Source: Kitasatospora sp. SolWspMP-SS2h (GTDB taxonomy: Bacteria; Actinomycetota; Actinomycetes; Streptomycetales; Streptomycetaceae). Taken from it: a stretch of 64,000 nt of DNA. The position numbers were made by a program, and so were the translations under genes. Positions 57,386-64,000 of this stretch are shown here, piece after piece (position 1 is the first letter of the stretch; every line of letters begins with the position of its first letter). The stretch is from NCBI RefSeq assembly GCF_003259315.1, contig NZ_QLLT01000003.1, positions 62,001 to 126,000 on the forward strand. Reading direction: 5' to 3'. Under the pieces are notes generated by a model that made no database searches, was not told where the DNA came from, and saw nothing but the letters and a program-made list of their open reading frames with translations.

Positions 57386-58260
57386 GCGGCCGCTCGCGGG
57401 CGATCCTGCTGACCGGCGCCTCCTCCAGCACCGGCATGTCCTCCGGCACCGGCCGGGCCGCCGCCCTGCGGCTGCACCGGGCCGGCCTGCCGGTCTACGC
57501 CACCGCCCGCCGTCCCGAGGCGCTGGCCGACCTGGCCGCCGAGGGCGTCCGGGTGCTGCACCTGGACGTCAACGACGAGGAGTCGATGGCCGCCGCGGTG
57601 GAGAAGGTCAGCGCCGAGCACGGCGCGGTCGGCACCCTGATCAACAACGCCGCGTACAGCCTCAACGGCACCATCGGGGAGACCCCGATCGACGAGGTGC
57701 GCAGCCAGTTCGAGACCAACCTGTTCGGGCTGTGCCGGCTGACCCAGCTGGTGCTGCCCGGGATGCGGGCGCAGGGCGGCGGCCGGGTGGTCATGATGTC
57801 GTCCATCTTCGGCCAGTTCGCCACCCCCGGCCGCGGCTACTACCAGGCCACCAAGCACGCCCTGGAGGCGGTCAGCGACTCGCTGCGCCTGGAGGTGGCC
57901 CGGGACGGCATCGAGGTGGTGCTGATCGAGCCGTCCCCGGTGCTCGGCGGGTTCGTGCCGACCTCGGTCGCCGACCTCGGCATGACCGGGCAGGAGCGGA
58001 CCGGCCTGTACGACGAGTTCTGGCAGTACTTCGTCGACTGGCACGGCGCCTACCGGGAGACCGAGAACCCCACCGGCCGCGGCCGGATGGCGGTGCGCGC
58101 GGAGACCGTGGCGAAGGTGATCGAGAAGGCCGTCACCAGCGACCGCCCCCGCATCCGCTACCGGATCGGGGTGCCGTCCCGGCTGCTGCCGCGGATGCGC
58201 TGGACCATCGGCGACGCGTTCTTCGAGCGCTTCGTCCGGGCGTTCTTCCCGATCCCCTAG
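57382..58260 (+). CDS. Short-chain dehydrogenase with duplicated glycine motif
   Basis: A 292-residue classical SDR. NADP(H)-binding LLTGASSSTGMSSGTGRAAALRL contains two overlapping glycine-rich turns instead of one TGxxxGxG, owing to an 18-base tandem duplication (57421-57456). LHLDVNDEES, LINNAAYSLNG, VVMMSSIFGQFA (catalytic serine) and YYQATKHALEAVSDSLRLE (Tyr and Lys) are intact. The substrate-loop IEPSPVLGGFVPTS departs from the usual PGxxxT. The C-terminal extension ends RMRWTIGDAFFERFVRAFFP. GTGA overlap with the CMD gene indicates one operon. Confidence 0.9.
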   Translation: MSGRSRAILLTGASSSTGMSSGTGRAAALRLHRAGLPVYATARRPEALADLAAEGVRVLHLDVNDEESMAAAVEKVSAEHGAVGTLINNAAYSLNGTIGETPIDEVRSQFETNLFGLCRLTQLVLPGMRAQGGGRVVMMSSIFGQFATPGRGYYQATKHALEAVSDSLRLEVARDGIEVVLIEPSPVLGGFVPTSVADLGMTGQERTGLYDEFWQYFVDWHGAYRETENPTGRGRMAVRAETVAKVIEKAVTSDRPRIRYRIGVPSRLLPRMRWTIGDAFFERFVRAFFPIP

Positions 58261-58289
58261 GCCGCGCCCGCCCCGGGCCGGGGCCGTTG

Positions 58290-58307
58290 CCGGCCGGCGC
58301 CGGCCGG
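58290..58307. terminator. 18-bp palindrome after the SDR gene
   Basis: A perfect palindrome CCGGCCGGC-GCCGGCCGG lies 30 bases past the SDR stop within further GGCC-rich symmetry. It is a probable terminator. Confidence 0.5.
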
Positions 58308-58487
58308 TCCTCGCCGCTCCGGCCCGCTCCGGGCCGGGGCGGGGCGGGCCGCGGGGTTCGACCGGGCCGGGCCGGGGCACAGCGCAAGGACGGAGAAGGA
58401 AGGACCCGCTCCGAATGCCACGATCGGGTGGAGCACCGACGGAAGAGACCCACGCAAGAGGTCGACGAGCCGAAGGAGGACTCGCGG

Positions 58488-58556
58488 ATGCCTGCGGGTG
58501 ACGAGGCAGCGGCACACCCCGGCGGCCCGCGGGCCGGATCGGGGACGAACCCGTGA
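58488..58556 (+). CDS. 22-codon ORF coupled to the second CMD-type gene
   Basis: ATG 58488 with an excellent GGAGG 9 bases upstream opens a 22-residue frame (MPAGDEAAAHPG... ending SGTNP). Its TGA overlaps the GTG of the next gene (GTGA, 58553-58556). The next gene has no ribosome site of its own, so its translation should depend on this small frame. The peptide has no recognisable feature beyond Ala/Gly/Pro richness. Confidence 0.55.
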   Translation: MPAGDEAAAHPGGPRAGSGTNP

Positions 58557-59680
58557 GCGGCGGACGGCGCCTCGTCCAGGCGCCGCTCCGGGGGCTCTCC
58601 CTGCTCCAGGTCCGGCACCTGTCGACCGTCGGGTTCGGCGAGGCCGCCGGCGACACCGCCCGGGTCTACCGGGAGCTGGAACGGGACTTCGGGGTGCTGG
58701 CCCCGCCGGTGGCGCTGCACGCCCCGGTGCCGGAGCTGCTGGCCGCGTCCTGGACGACGCTGCGCGAGACGATGCTGGTCGCGGGGCGCGCCCCGCGGAC
58801 GGCCAAGGAGGCGGTGGCGGCGGCCGTCTCGGCGGGCAACCGCTGCCCGTTCTGCACCACCGTGCACGGCACCATGCTCGACTCGCTCTCGCTGCGCCCG
58901 CTGCCGGGCCCCCGGGACGGCGCCGGACGGCCGGAGCGGGACGGCGGGCCACCCGGGCCGGACGGCTCGCGGCCGGACCAGGGCACCGAGCGCCCCGGGT
59001 CGGACGCCGAGCGCCCCGGGTCGGACGGCGAGCGGCTGACCGCGTGGATCGCCACCGGGGGCGCGCCGCCGTTCCCGCCCGAGCTGCTCCCGGAACTGGC
59101 CGGGACGGCGCTCTGCCTGCAGTACCTCAACCGCGTGGTCAATGTCTTCCTGGGCCCGCACCCGCTGCCGCCGAACGCCCCCGTGCGGGCGCTCGGGCCG
59201 GTGATGCGGGTGCTGGTCGGCCTGATGCGCGGGTCCGCCCGGGCGGACGCCGCGCCGGGTGCCTCGCTCTCGCTGCTGCCGCCGGCCCCGCTGCCGCCGG
59301 ATCTGGCCTGGGCCGCGGCCGACCCGCGGATCGCCGACGCGCTGGCCCGCAGCGCGGCGGCCGTCGACCGGGTCGGCACCGCCCTGCTGCCCGCCCGGGT
59401 CCGGGCGGTGGTGGCCGAGGCGCTGGCCCGCTGGGACGGCGCCGACCCCGGCCTCGGCCGGGCCTGGCTGGACGCGCCGCTGGCGGAACTCCCGCCCGGC
59501 GAACGCCCGGTGGGCGAACTCGCGCTGCTCACCGCACTGGCCTCCTACCGGGTCGACGACCGGGTGGTCGCCGCCGCCCGGCAGGCCGGCGCGGACGACC
59601 GGGAGATCCTCGCCGCCTGCGCCTGGGCGAGCGAACGGGCGGCCCGGCGCCGGGTCGGACAGCTGCTGTCCGACGGCTGA
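58553..59680 (+). CDS. Large CMD/AhpD-type protein with disordered insertion
   Basis: A 375-residue two-lobed helical protein. The first lobe has the redox motif SAGNRCPFCTTVHGTMLDSL (C-x-x-C-x-x-x-H). A charged loop with repeats ERPGSDAERPGSDGER (about residues 120-160) interrupts it. The second lobe has NRVVNVFLGPHPLPP, DPRIADALARSAAAVDRV and a C-terminal LALLTALASYRVDDRVVAAARQAGADDREILAACAWASERAARRR, which resembles another CMD half. Translation seems coupled to the 22-codon frame. The two CMD genes flanking an SDR gene suggest related steps in the pathway. Confidence 0.78.
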   Translation: MSGGRRLVQAPLRGLSLLQVRHLSTVGFGEAAGDTARVYRELERDFGVLAPPVALHAPVPELLAASWTTLRETMLVAGRAPRTAKEAVAAAVSAGNRCPFCTTVHGTMLDSLSLRPLPGPRDGAGRPERDGGPPGPDGSRPDQGTERPGSDAERPGSDGERLTAWIATGGAPPFPPELLPELAGTALCLQYLNRVVNVFLGPHPLPPNAPVRALGPVMRVLVGLMRGSARADAAPGASLSLLPPAPLPPDLAWAAADPRIADALARSAAAVDRVGTALLPARVRAVVAEALARWDGADPGLGRAWLDAPLAELPPGERPVGELALLTALASYRVDDRVVAAARQAGADDREILAACAWASERAARRRVGQLLSDG

Positions 59681-59767
59681 ACCGGCCGCCCGACCACCGA
59701 TCCGTACCGCCCGTCCGCCCGTCCGTCGAACCGAGCACCGAATCGAGCACCGAACCGGCCGCCGGAC

Positions 59768-59792
59768 GGATTTCCCGACCATCGGGAAATCC
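59768..59792. terminator. Hairpin after the large CMD-type gene
   Basis: A perfect 11-bp stem GGATTTCCCGA with a 3-base loop, extendable by GCCGCCGG arms with a small bulge. It lies 87 bases past the stop in the 341-base gap before the AraC gene; the rest of that gap (59681-60021) holds CGAGCACCGAA direct repeats and the AraC promoter, but no gene I can support. Confidence 0.55.
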
Positions 59793-59918
59793 GGCGGCCG
59801 GACCGCGGAACCCGCCCGGCCCGGTGGTTTCTCCACGCGCCGGGAGGCGCGGTTCCACCGATGTCTGCACCGCCAGGTCCGCCTCCGGAGAACGGCACCG
59901 AACCGGCCGGAGGAGAGC

Positions 59919-59949
59919 TTTCGGATTCCTTCGAATTCTTTCGGACTCC
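59919..59949. promoter_or_regulatory. 20-bp-spaced direct repeats upstream of the AraC regulator
   Basis: TTTCGGATTCC (59919-59929) and TTTCGGACTCC (59939-59949) are repeated exactly 20 bases apart with TTCGAATTC between them. Two same-face direct half-sites about two helical turns apart are the normal layout of AraC-protein sites. They lie 73 bases before the GTG at 60022, which suggests autoregulation. Confidence 0.6.
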
Positions 59950-60021
59950 CCCGGAACTCCCCGGATTCGCCGGAGTTTCCCGGGCCGCCCTCGAACCCGT
60001 CGACGAACTTGGAGAGACGCT

Positions 60022-60804
60022 GTGCAGAGCGCTGTTGAACGCGCGATAGCGACCATGTGGGACAGGTACGAGGAGCCCCTCTCGCTGGACGAGATCGCGA
60101 ACACCGCGATCCTCAGCAAGTTCTACTTCTCCCGGGTGTTCCGCAATCTCACCGGCACCTCGCCGGGACGGTTCCTCTCCGCCGTCCGCCTGCACCAGGC
60201 GAAGACCATGCTGCTGGAGACCGATTTCAGCGTCACCGAGATCTCCTACCGCGTCGGGTACAACAGCCTGGGCACTTTCACCAGCCGCTTCACCCGCAGC
60301 GTCAGCCTCTCCCCGGCCCGCTACCGGGCGCTGGCCCGGGCCGGGCTGACCGAGGGCGCCGGCACCGCGCAGCCGGGCGGCGAGCGCCGCGGCTGTACGG
60401 TGCAGGGCAGTATCCGCTCGCCGGAGACCGGCCGCGCGGTGCGGATCTACATCGGCGCGTTCCGCGAGCCCATCGTGCAGGGCCGACCGGTGGCCTGCGA
60501 GATCCTGGACGGGCCCGGCCCGTTCACGCTGCGGGTGCCGGAGGGCGTCTGGTTCCTCCGGGCGGCGGTGGTCGCCGCGAGCGACTTCCCGGCGCCGCCG
60601 TGGGAGCGGCGTCCGCTGCTGGTCGCCTCGGGCCCCGAGCTGACGGTGCGGCACGGTCACGAGAACGCCCCGGTCCGGCTGGCCGCCCGTCCGCTCACCG
60701 CGCTGGACCTGCCGATCCTGCTGGCCCTGCCGGGGCTGGACTCCCCGCAGCGCCCCGGGCCGGACGGCGTCGCGCTGCGGGTGCCCTCCCTGACCGGGAG
60801 GTGA
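60022..60804 (+). CDS. AraC-type regulator with N-terminal DNA-binding domain
   Basis: A 260-residue regulator in inverted order. The two helix-turn-helix motifs occupy residues 1-108: EEPLSLDEIANTAILSKFYFSRVFRNLTGTSPGRFLSAVRLHQAKTMLLETDFSVTEISYRVGYNSLGTFTSRFTRSVSLSPARYR. Residues 125-255 form a beta-rich domain (GCTVQGSIRSPETGRAVRIYIGAFREPIVQGRPVACEI, then FTLRVPEGVWFLRAAVV) that recalls carboxypeptidase-regulatory or transthyretin-like folds. GGAGAG precedes the GTG. It is the only regulator inside the cluster and a likely pathway activator. Lone N-terminal AraC domains of this kind are known in Streptomyces. Confidence 0.88.
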   Translation: MQSAVERAIATMWDRYEEPLSLDEIANTAILSKFYFSRVFRNLTGTSPGRFLSAVRLHQAKTMLLETDFSVTEISYRVGYNSLGTFTSRFTRSVSLSPARYRALARAGLTEGAGTAQPGGERRGCTVQGSIRSPETGRAVRIYIGAFREPIVQGRPVACEILDGPGPFTLRVPEGVWFLRAAVVAASDFPAPPWERRPLLVASGPELTVRHGHENAPVRLAARPLTALDLPILLALPGLDSPQRPGPDGVALRVPSLTGR

Positions 60805-60862
60805 GGGCTGACCGGGAGGTGAGGGCCGACCGGGAGGTGAGAGCCGACCGGGACGCGAGGGG
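60791..60862. repeat. Four 18-bp tandem units at the end of the AraC gene
   Basis: Units of TGACCGGGAGGTGAGGGC start inside the last codons and repeat through the stop region. The sequence around the stop codon has thus been copied three times downstream. Confidence 0.85.
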
Positions 60863-60876
60863 CCGCGGCGCGGCGA

Positions 60877-60912
60877 GAGGGGCGGGACCGCCGGACAGCG
60901 GTCCCGCCCCTC
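60877..60912. terminator. Bidirectional terminator at the right edge of the cluster
   Basis: A perfect 15-bp stem (GAGGGGCGGGACCGC) with a CGGACA loop lies between the convergent AraC and DinB-fold genes. Confidence 0.88.
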
Positions 60913-60990
60913 CGTCGTGCGCGTCCCCCTCCGACGCGCACCCTCCCCCGCGCCGCGCCCTCCGCCGCGCCGCGGGTGGTCCCGTCCCGC

Positions 60991-61752
60991 TCAGCGTCCG
61001 ACGAGCGGCTCCACCTCGGCCGCGGGCGGCGCGAACGGGCCCCAGGCGAACGCCTGCGCCCACTTCCCGGCCGGCTCGCCGGACCACTCCAGGTCCTCGA
61101 TCTGCGGCCGGGTGCGGCGGCCGGTCAGCGAGCGGAACACGTCCACCGCCGATCCGCGCACGGTCGCGGCGGGGTCGCCCTCGCCCACCACCCAGGCCCG
61201 CCCGGGGGTCTCGATCCGCAGCGCCGGCAGCCCGCCGCCGTGCACCGCCAGGCCGAAGCCCATGGTGGACAGGTCCAGCGCGCCGTCGAAGGCGGGGTGG
61301 GCGGTCGGCTCGGCGGGCACGTCCAGGCCCAGCCGCAGGTCCAGCTCGTGCGAGAACACGTCGAGCAGCAGGATGCGCCGGCGCAGCTCCGGGGTGCGCG
61401 CCAGGGCCGCGGGCAGTGCGCCGTCCAACTCCTGCCAGCGGTCGAGCAGTTCGGCCGCCGGAGCGCCGGTCAGCGGGGCCAGGTCGATCTGGCTGTCCTC
61501 CAGGGCGACGAAGGACTCGCAGATGTGCACCAGGTGCCCGATCAGGTCCCGCACGCTCCAGTCCGGACAGGCGGGCACCCCGACGGCGGCCGGGTCCGGC
61601 AGCCCGGACGCCAGGGCGGCGATCGCCGCCCGGCTGCGCCGGTAGGCCGCGAGCTGCTCGGCGGGGTCGTGCGGGGTCGAGGCGTGCAGGGTCGAGGCGG
61701 GCGGGGTCTGGGCGGGCACGGACGCGTCCTGCTGGGTCGGTTCCGCTGTCAC
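60991..61752 (-). CDS. Mycothiol-dependent maleylpyruvate isomerase-family protein (DinB fold)
   Basis: A 253-residue protein of the TIGR03083 group. The DinB-like helical bundle shows PACPDWSVRDLIGHLVHICESF (first metal histidine) and LLLDVFSHELDLRLGL (H-x-x-D/E pattern for the second site), followed by a beta domain (ALRIETPGRAWVVGEGDPAATVRGSAVDVFRSLTGRR). Characterised relatives use mycothiol as a cofactor or conjugating thiol. GGAG 8 bases before GTG 61752 sets the start. It is convergent with the AraC regulator of the enediyne cluster; a detoxifying role is possible but speculative. Confidence 0.85.
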   Translation of the reverse strand: MTAEPTQQDASVPAQTPPASTLHASTPHDPAEQLAAYRRSRAAIAALASGLPDPAAVGVPACPDWSVRDLIGHLVHICESFVALEDSQIDLAPLTGAPAAELLDRWQELDGALPAALARTPELRRRILLLDVFSHELDLRLGLDVPAEPTAHPAFDGALDLSTMGFGLAVHGGGLPALRIETPGRAWVVGEGDPAATVRGSAVDVFRSLTGRRTRPQIEDLEWSGEPAGKWAQAFAWGPFAPPAAEVEPLVGR

Positions 61753-61846
61753 GGTCGTCTCCTCGGGATGGGGGTGGGGCGGCAGGGGCGGACACAGGAG
61801 CGGGTACGGGGGCGGGCGGCGGGGCGGGCGCGGGGCGGCGTCGCCG

Positions 61847-62938
61847 TCATGGTCCGGTCCGTCCGGCCGCCGAGCCCGCCTGACGGTACGTCAGAAGGCC
61901 GGTCCGGTACAGCCAGTGGGCGGTTTCGGCCATCGTCTCCTCGACCGGCCGGGGCGCCGGGCCGCCGAGCGGGGCGGCCGGGGCGACGGGTGCGGCGTGG
62001 ACGCAGGTGTAGGCGGCGCCGTACTCGGCCGGGATGTGCCAGGGCCACCAGCGCTGGAGGAGGTCGGCGAGCCGGGCGGCCGGGAGCATCGCCCGGCCGG
62101 GCAGCCGGACGGCGGGCAGGGCGCGGCCGGTGGCCGTGCGCAGGGCCGCCAGGTAGTCGGCGGTGGTGAGGTAGCGGTGGGGGGTGAAGACCCGGTCGGG
62201 GGTGTCGGGGGCGGTCGCGGTGGCGAGGTCGGCCAGGGCGGCGGCGGTGTCGCGCACGTCGCCGAGCGGGAAGCCGCCGGTGGGCCAGAGCGGCATCAGG
62301 CCGCGCAGGGTGTCGCGCAGCCGTCCGGTCTGGTCGCCGGGTCCGGGGTCGTGCGGGCCGAGCAGGGCGGGCGGGTAGGCGATCCGGAGCGGTGCGCCCC
62401 CGTCCCGCAGCCGCCGGGCGATCCGTTCGCACTCCGCCTTGCTGGCCAGGTAGGGCTCGGCCGGGCGCCCGACGGGACTGTCGGCGTGCAGTTCGGGGTC
62501 GGCGCTGGGGATCAGCGCGCCGACGGTCGACACGTGCACCACCGCTCCGGCGCCGGAGCGGACCGCGGCCCGCAGCACGGTCTCGGTGCCGAGCACGTTG
62601 GTGCGGGCGATGTCGGCGCGGCGGCGGTGGTCGAAGGAGTAGACCGAGGCGAGGTGGAGCACCGCGTCCGCGCCCGCGCACAGCCGGGCCGCCGCGGCCG
62701 GGTCGGTGGCGTCGCCGGTGACGGTCCGGACGGTGTCCGGGTGGACGCCGAGCGGGCCGAGCGCGCGGGCCGTCCGGGCCGGGTCGCGGACCAGCAGCCG
62801 GACCCGGGCCCCGGCGGCGGCGAGGGCGGCGACGGTGTGCGCGCCGAGGAAGCCGGTGCCCCCGGTGACGGCGACCAGCGGGCCGGCCGCTCCCCCGGCC
62901 GGTCCGGCGGGGCCCGTGCCCGGCGCCGCGGCGTTCAC
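61847..62938 (-). CDS. NAD(P)-dependent extended SDR (epimerase/dihydroflavonol-reductase-like)
   Basis: A 363-residue Rossmann-fold enzyme. VAVTGGTGFLGAHTVAALAAAGARVRLLVRDP is the cofactor motif. DAVLHLASVYSF, VVHVSTVGAL (catalytic Ser/Thr) and PYLASKAECERIARRL (Tyr and Lys) complete the active site. The C-terminal half has PDRVFTPHRYLTTADYLAALRTATG, typical of NmrA/DFR-like members. The GTG at 62938 overlaps the upstream kinase-like gene by GTGA. The end LLTYRQ region contains the same 13-mer TGACGGTACGTCA seen at 32594. Confidence 0.85.
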   Translation of the reverse strand: MNAAAPGTGPAGPAGGAAGPLVAVTGGTGFLGAHTVAALAAAGARVRLLVRDPARTARALGPLGVHPDTVRTVTGDATDPAAAARLCAGADAVLHLASVYSFDHRRRADIARTNVLGTETVLRAAVRSGAGAVVHVSTVGALIPSADPELHADSPVGRPAEPYLASKAECERIARRLRDGGAPLRIAYPPALLGPHDPGPGDQTGRLRDTLRGLMPLWPTGGFPLGDVRDTAAALADLATATAPDTPDRVFTPHRYLTTADYLAALRTATGRALPAVRLPGRAMLPAARLADLLQRWWPWHIPAEYGAAYTCVHAAPVAPAAPLGGPAPRPVEETMAETAHWLYRTGLLTYRQAGSAAGRTGP

Positions 62939-64000
62939 GCCCGGTCCCGCGGGGTGCGGGCGGCGTCCAGCTCGACGTCCTTGGCGAAGGAGGCCATCAG
63001 CACCGGGACGGCCTCGGCCTGGAAGTCGACCTCGGAGTCGAACTCCTTGATCATCCCTTCCAGCACCAGCAGCGACAGCAGCGGGAAGGCGAACTCCGCG
63101 GCGGCGAACACCCCGAAGTCACGCTGGAGCTTGAACAGCCGGGGGGCGAACGCGGCCAGTTCGAAGTCCTTGGAGAGCGCCCCGAAGGCTTCGTCGACCA
63201 GCGCGGTCACCGCGGTCCGGAAGCCCTCGCGGTCGAGGTCGGCGGGCAGCCGGGCGGCGCTCGCCAGCACGATGTCGGCGCACCTGGGGCCGTTGCCCTG
63301 CGCCATGTTGAGGAAGAAGCCCGCGAAGGAGCGCCGGACGGGGTCGGGCAGTCGCACCACGAACCCGGCGTCCAGGACGACCACCCGGCCCTCGCCGTCC
63401 AGGCAGAGGTTGCCGGGGTGCAGGTCGCAGTGGACCAGGCCGTCGACGAAGAGCATCCGGTAGACGGCCCGGAGCACGTCGCGGACCACCTCCCGGCGGC
63501 GTTCGGGGGTCATGCCCAGCGGCCGGAAGCGTCCGAGGCCGGGGACGAACTCCATGGTGAGCACGCCGGGTGCGCACAGGCCCTCGACGGGGGCCGGGAT
63601 GCGCAGGTCGGTGTGGCCGCCGAGGTTGGCGCGCAGCAGGAGCAGGGCGTCGCGTTCGGCGGTGAAGTCGAGCTGGTGCAGGACGGCGCCGCCGAGCTGG
63701 CCGATCATCTCCTCGGCCGGCAGGTCGCGCATGCCGGGCAGGACGCGTCCGGCGCGGGCGCCGAGCAGGGCAAGCCGCAGGTCGGCCTCCAGGACCGGGC
63801 GGATGCCGTGCCGCTGCACCTTGACGGCGACCTCGGTGCCGTCGGCGAGCCGGGCGCGGTGGACGCTGGCGATGCTGCCGCAGGCCACCGGCTCCCAGTC
63901 GAACTCGGCGAAGGCGTCGGCGAGTCCGGCCCCGGCGAGGGTGCGGGCGACCGCGGCGCGGCGCGGCGGGCGCACCTCGTCGGCCAGTTCGGCCAGCGCG
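62935..64000 (-). CDS. ABC1/UbiB-family atypical kinase, 5' end cut off
   Basis: At least 354 residues of a UbiB/ADCK-type atypical kinase or ATPase. VACGSIASVHRARLADGTEVAVKVQRHGI is the Ala-rich nucleotide loop and the ATP lysine. LDFTAERDALLLLRANL and the catalytic loop FVDGLVHCDLHPGNLCLDGEGRVVVLDAGFVVRL follow, with the metal aspartate in LDAGF. The frame stays open to the window edge, so the N-terminal KxGQ extension is missing. These proteins support quinone or other isoprenoid lipid synthesis. It is co-translated with the SDR gene downstream. Confidence 0.88.
   Translation of the reverse strand, partial: ALAELADEVRPPRRAAVARTLAGAGLADAFAEFDWEPVACGSIASVHRARLADGTEVAVKVQRHGIRPVLEADLRLALLGARAGRVLPGMRDLPAEEMIGQLGGAVLHQLDFTAERDALLLLRANLGGHTDLRIPAPVEGLCAPGVLTMEFVPGLGRFRPLGMTPERRREVVRDVLRAVYRMLFVDGLVHCDLHPGNLCLDGEGRVVVLDAGFVVRLPDPVRRSFAGFFLNMAQGNGPRCADIVLASAARLPADLDREGFRTAVTALVDEAFGALSKDFELAAFAPRLFKLQRDFGVFAAAEFAFPLLSLLVLEGMIKEFDSEVDFQAEAVPVLMASFAKDVELDAARTPRDRA

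Noticed and set aside
58553..59680. Reading the large CMD-type gene as a fusion of two separate genes
   Set aside because: There is no internal start with a ribosome site, and the frame is continuous; the two halves look like one elongated protein with an inserted loop.
59861..60049. Possible 62-residue gene before the AraC regulator
   Set aside because: GGGAGG is 13 bases from its ATG, too far, and the frame overlaps the AraC start and the putative operator. Pro/Glu-rich residues give no family match. I treat it as promoter DNA.
61881..61893. TGACGGTACGTCA at the end of the SDR gene as an operator
   Set aside because: It lies within coding sequence far from any start, with no promoter around it.
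1..64000. CRISPR arrays, tRNA genes, rRNA genes, insertion sequences or attachment sites
   Set aside because: No regularly spaced repeats with unique spacers, no cloverleaf with CCA-adjacent structure, no transposase motif and no integrase were recognised by eye; a tRNA or IS search program could still find a degenerate one.

Overview
The window is high-GC DNA with strong third-position GC, many GTG starts and dense 4-base GTGA/ATGA gene overlaps. This fits a Streptomyces or Kitasatospora-like actinomycete. I see no rRNA, tRNA, CRISPR array or insertion sequence, and both ends cut through genes (an FMN-dependent monooxygenase at base 1, a UbiB/ABC1 kinase at base 64000).

Layout. 1-14 kb is a mixed chromosomal stretch: a MerR-controlled MFS pump, two secreted proteins of unknown role, a three-subunit molybdenum hydroxylase, an alkylsulfatase and an RsbU-type phosphatase. 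14-25.4 kb is a coherent, poorly understood locus. It has a two-component system, a GT2 + DUF2064 fusion glycosyltransferase, a methyltransferase, a GT87-like mannosyltransferase, two sulfite-oxidase-fold molybdoenzymes (one paired with and one fused to a cytochrome-b-like membrane part) and a methylthioadenosine phosphorylase. Four of its transcription units carry the same TTCCGTAAG box 47-59 bases upstream of the start, and a fifth has a close relative, so the locus looks like one regulon. 25.5-32.5 kb holds a probable light-responsive module (ECF sigma, DUF427, MerR/B12-type regulator, cyclopropane synthase) and a CopC pair. 32.6-39.2 kb has an unusual two-gene unit (a minimal PEP-utilising enzyme plus an FAD/NAD(P) protein), a repeat-expanded TetR protein, and a carotenoid oxygenase with a divergent TetR regulator.

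40.9-60.8 kb is an enediyne biosynthetic gene cluster. The iterative enediyne polyketide synthase (KS-AT-ACP-KR-DH-PPTase, 1958 aa) sits in a tightly overlapping operon unbV-unbU-pksE-tebC-flavin reductase. unbL and a P450 form a divergent operon. A GMC oxidoreductase, two CxxCxxxH alkylhydroperoxidase-type proteins, a short-chain dehydrogenase and an atypical AraC regulator follow on the other strand. The flavin reductase, P450 and GMC oxidoreductase correspond to the E6, E7 and E9 classes known from nine-membered enediyne clusters. No apoprotein, self-sacrifice protein or deoxysugar set is visible here, so the product looks unusual or the cluster is split. AT-containing inverted or direct repeats in three promoters of the cluster are candidate pathway operators.

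61-64 kb, just past the cluster, holds a mycothiol-dependent-type DinB-fold protein, an extended SDR and a truncated UbiB-like kinase.
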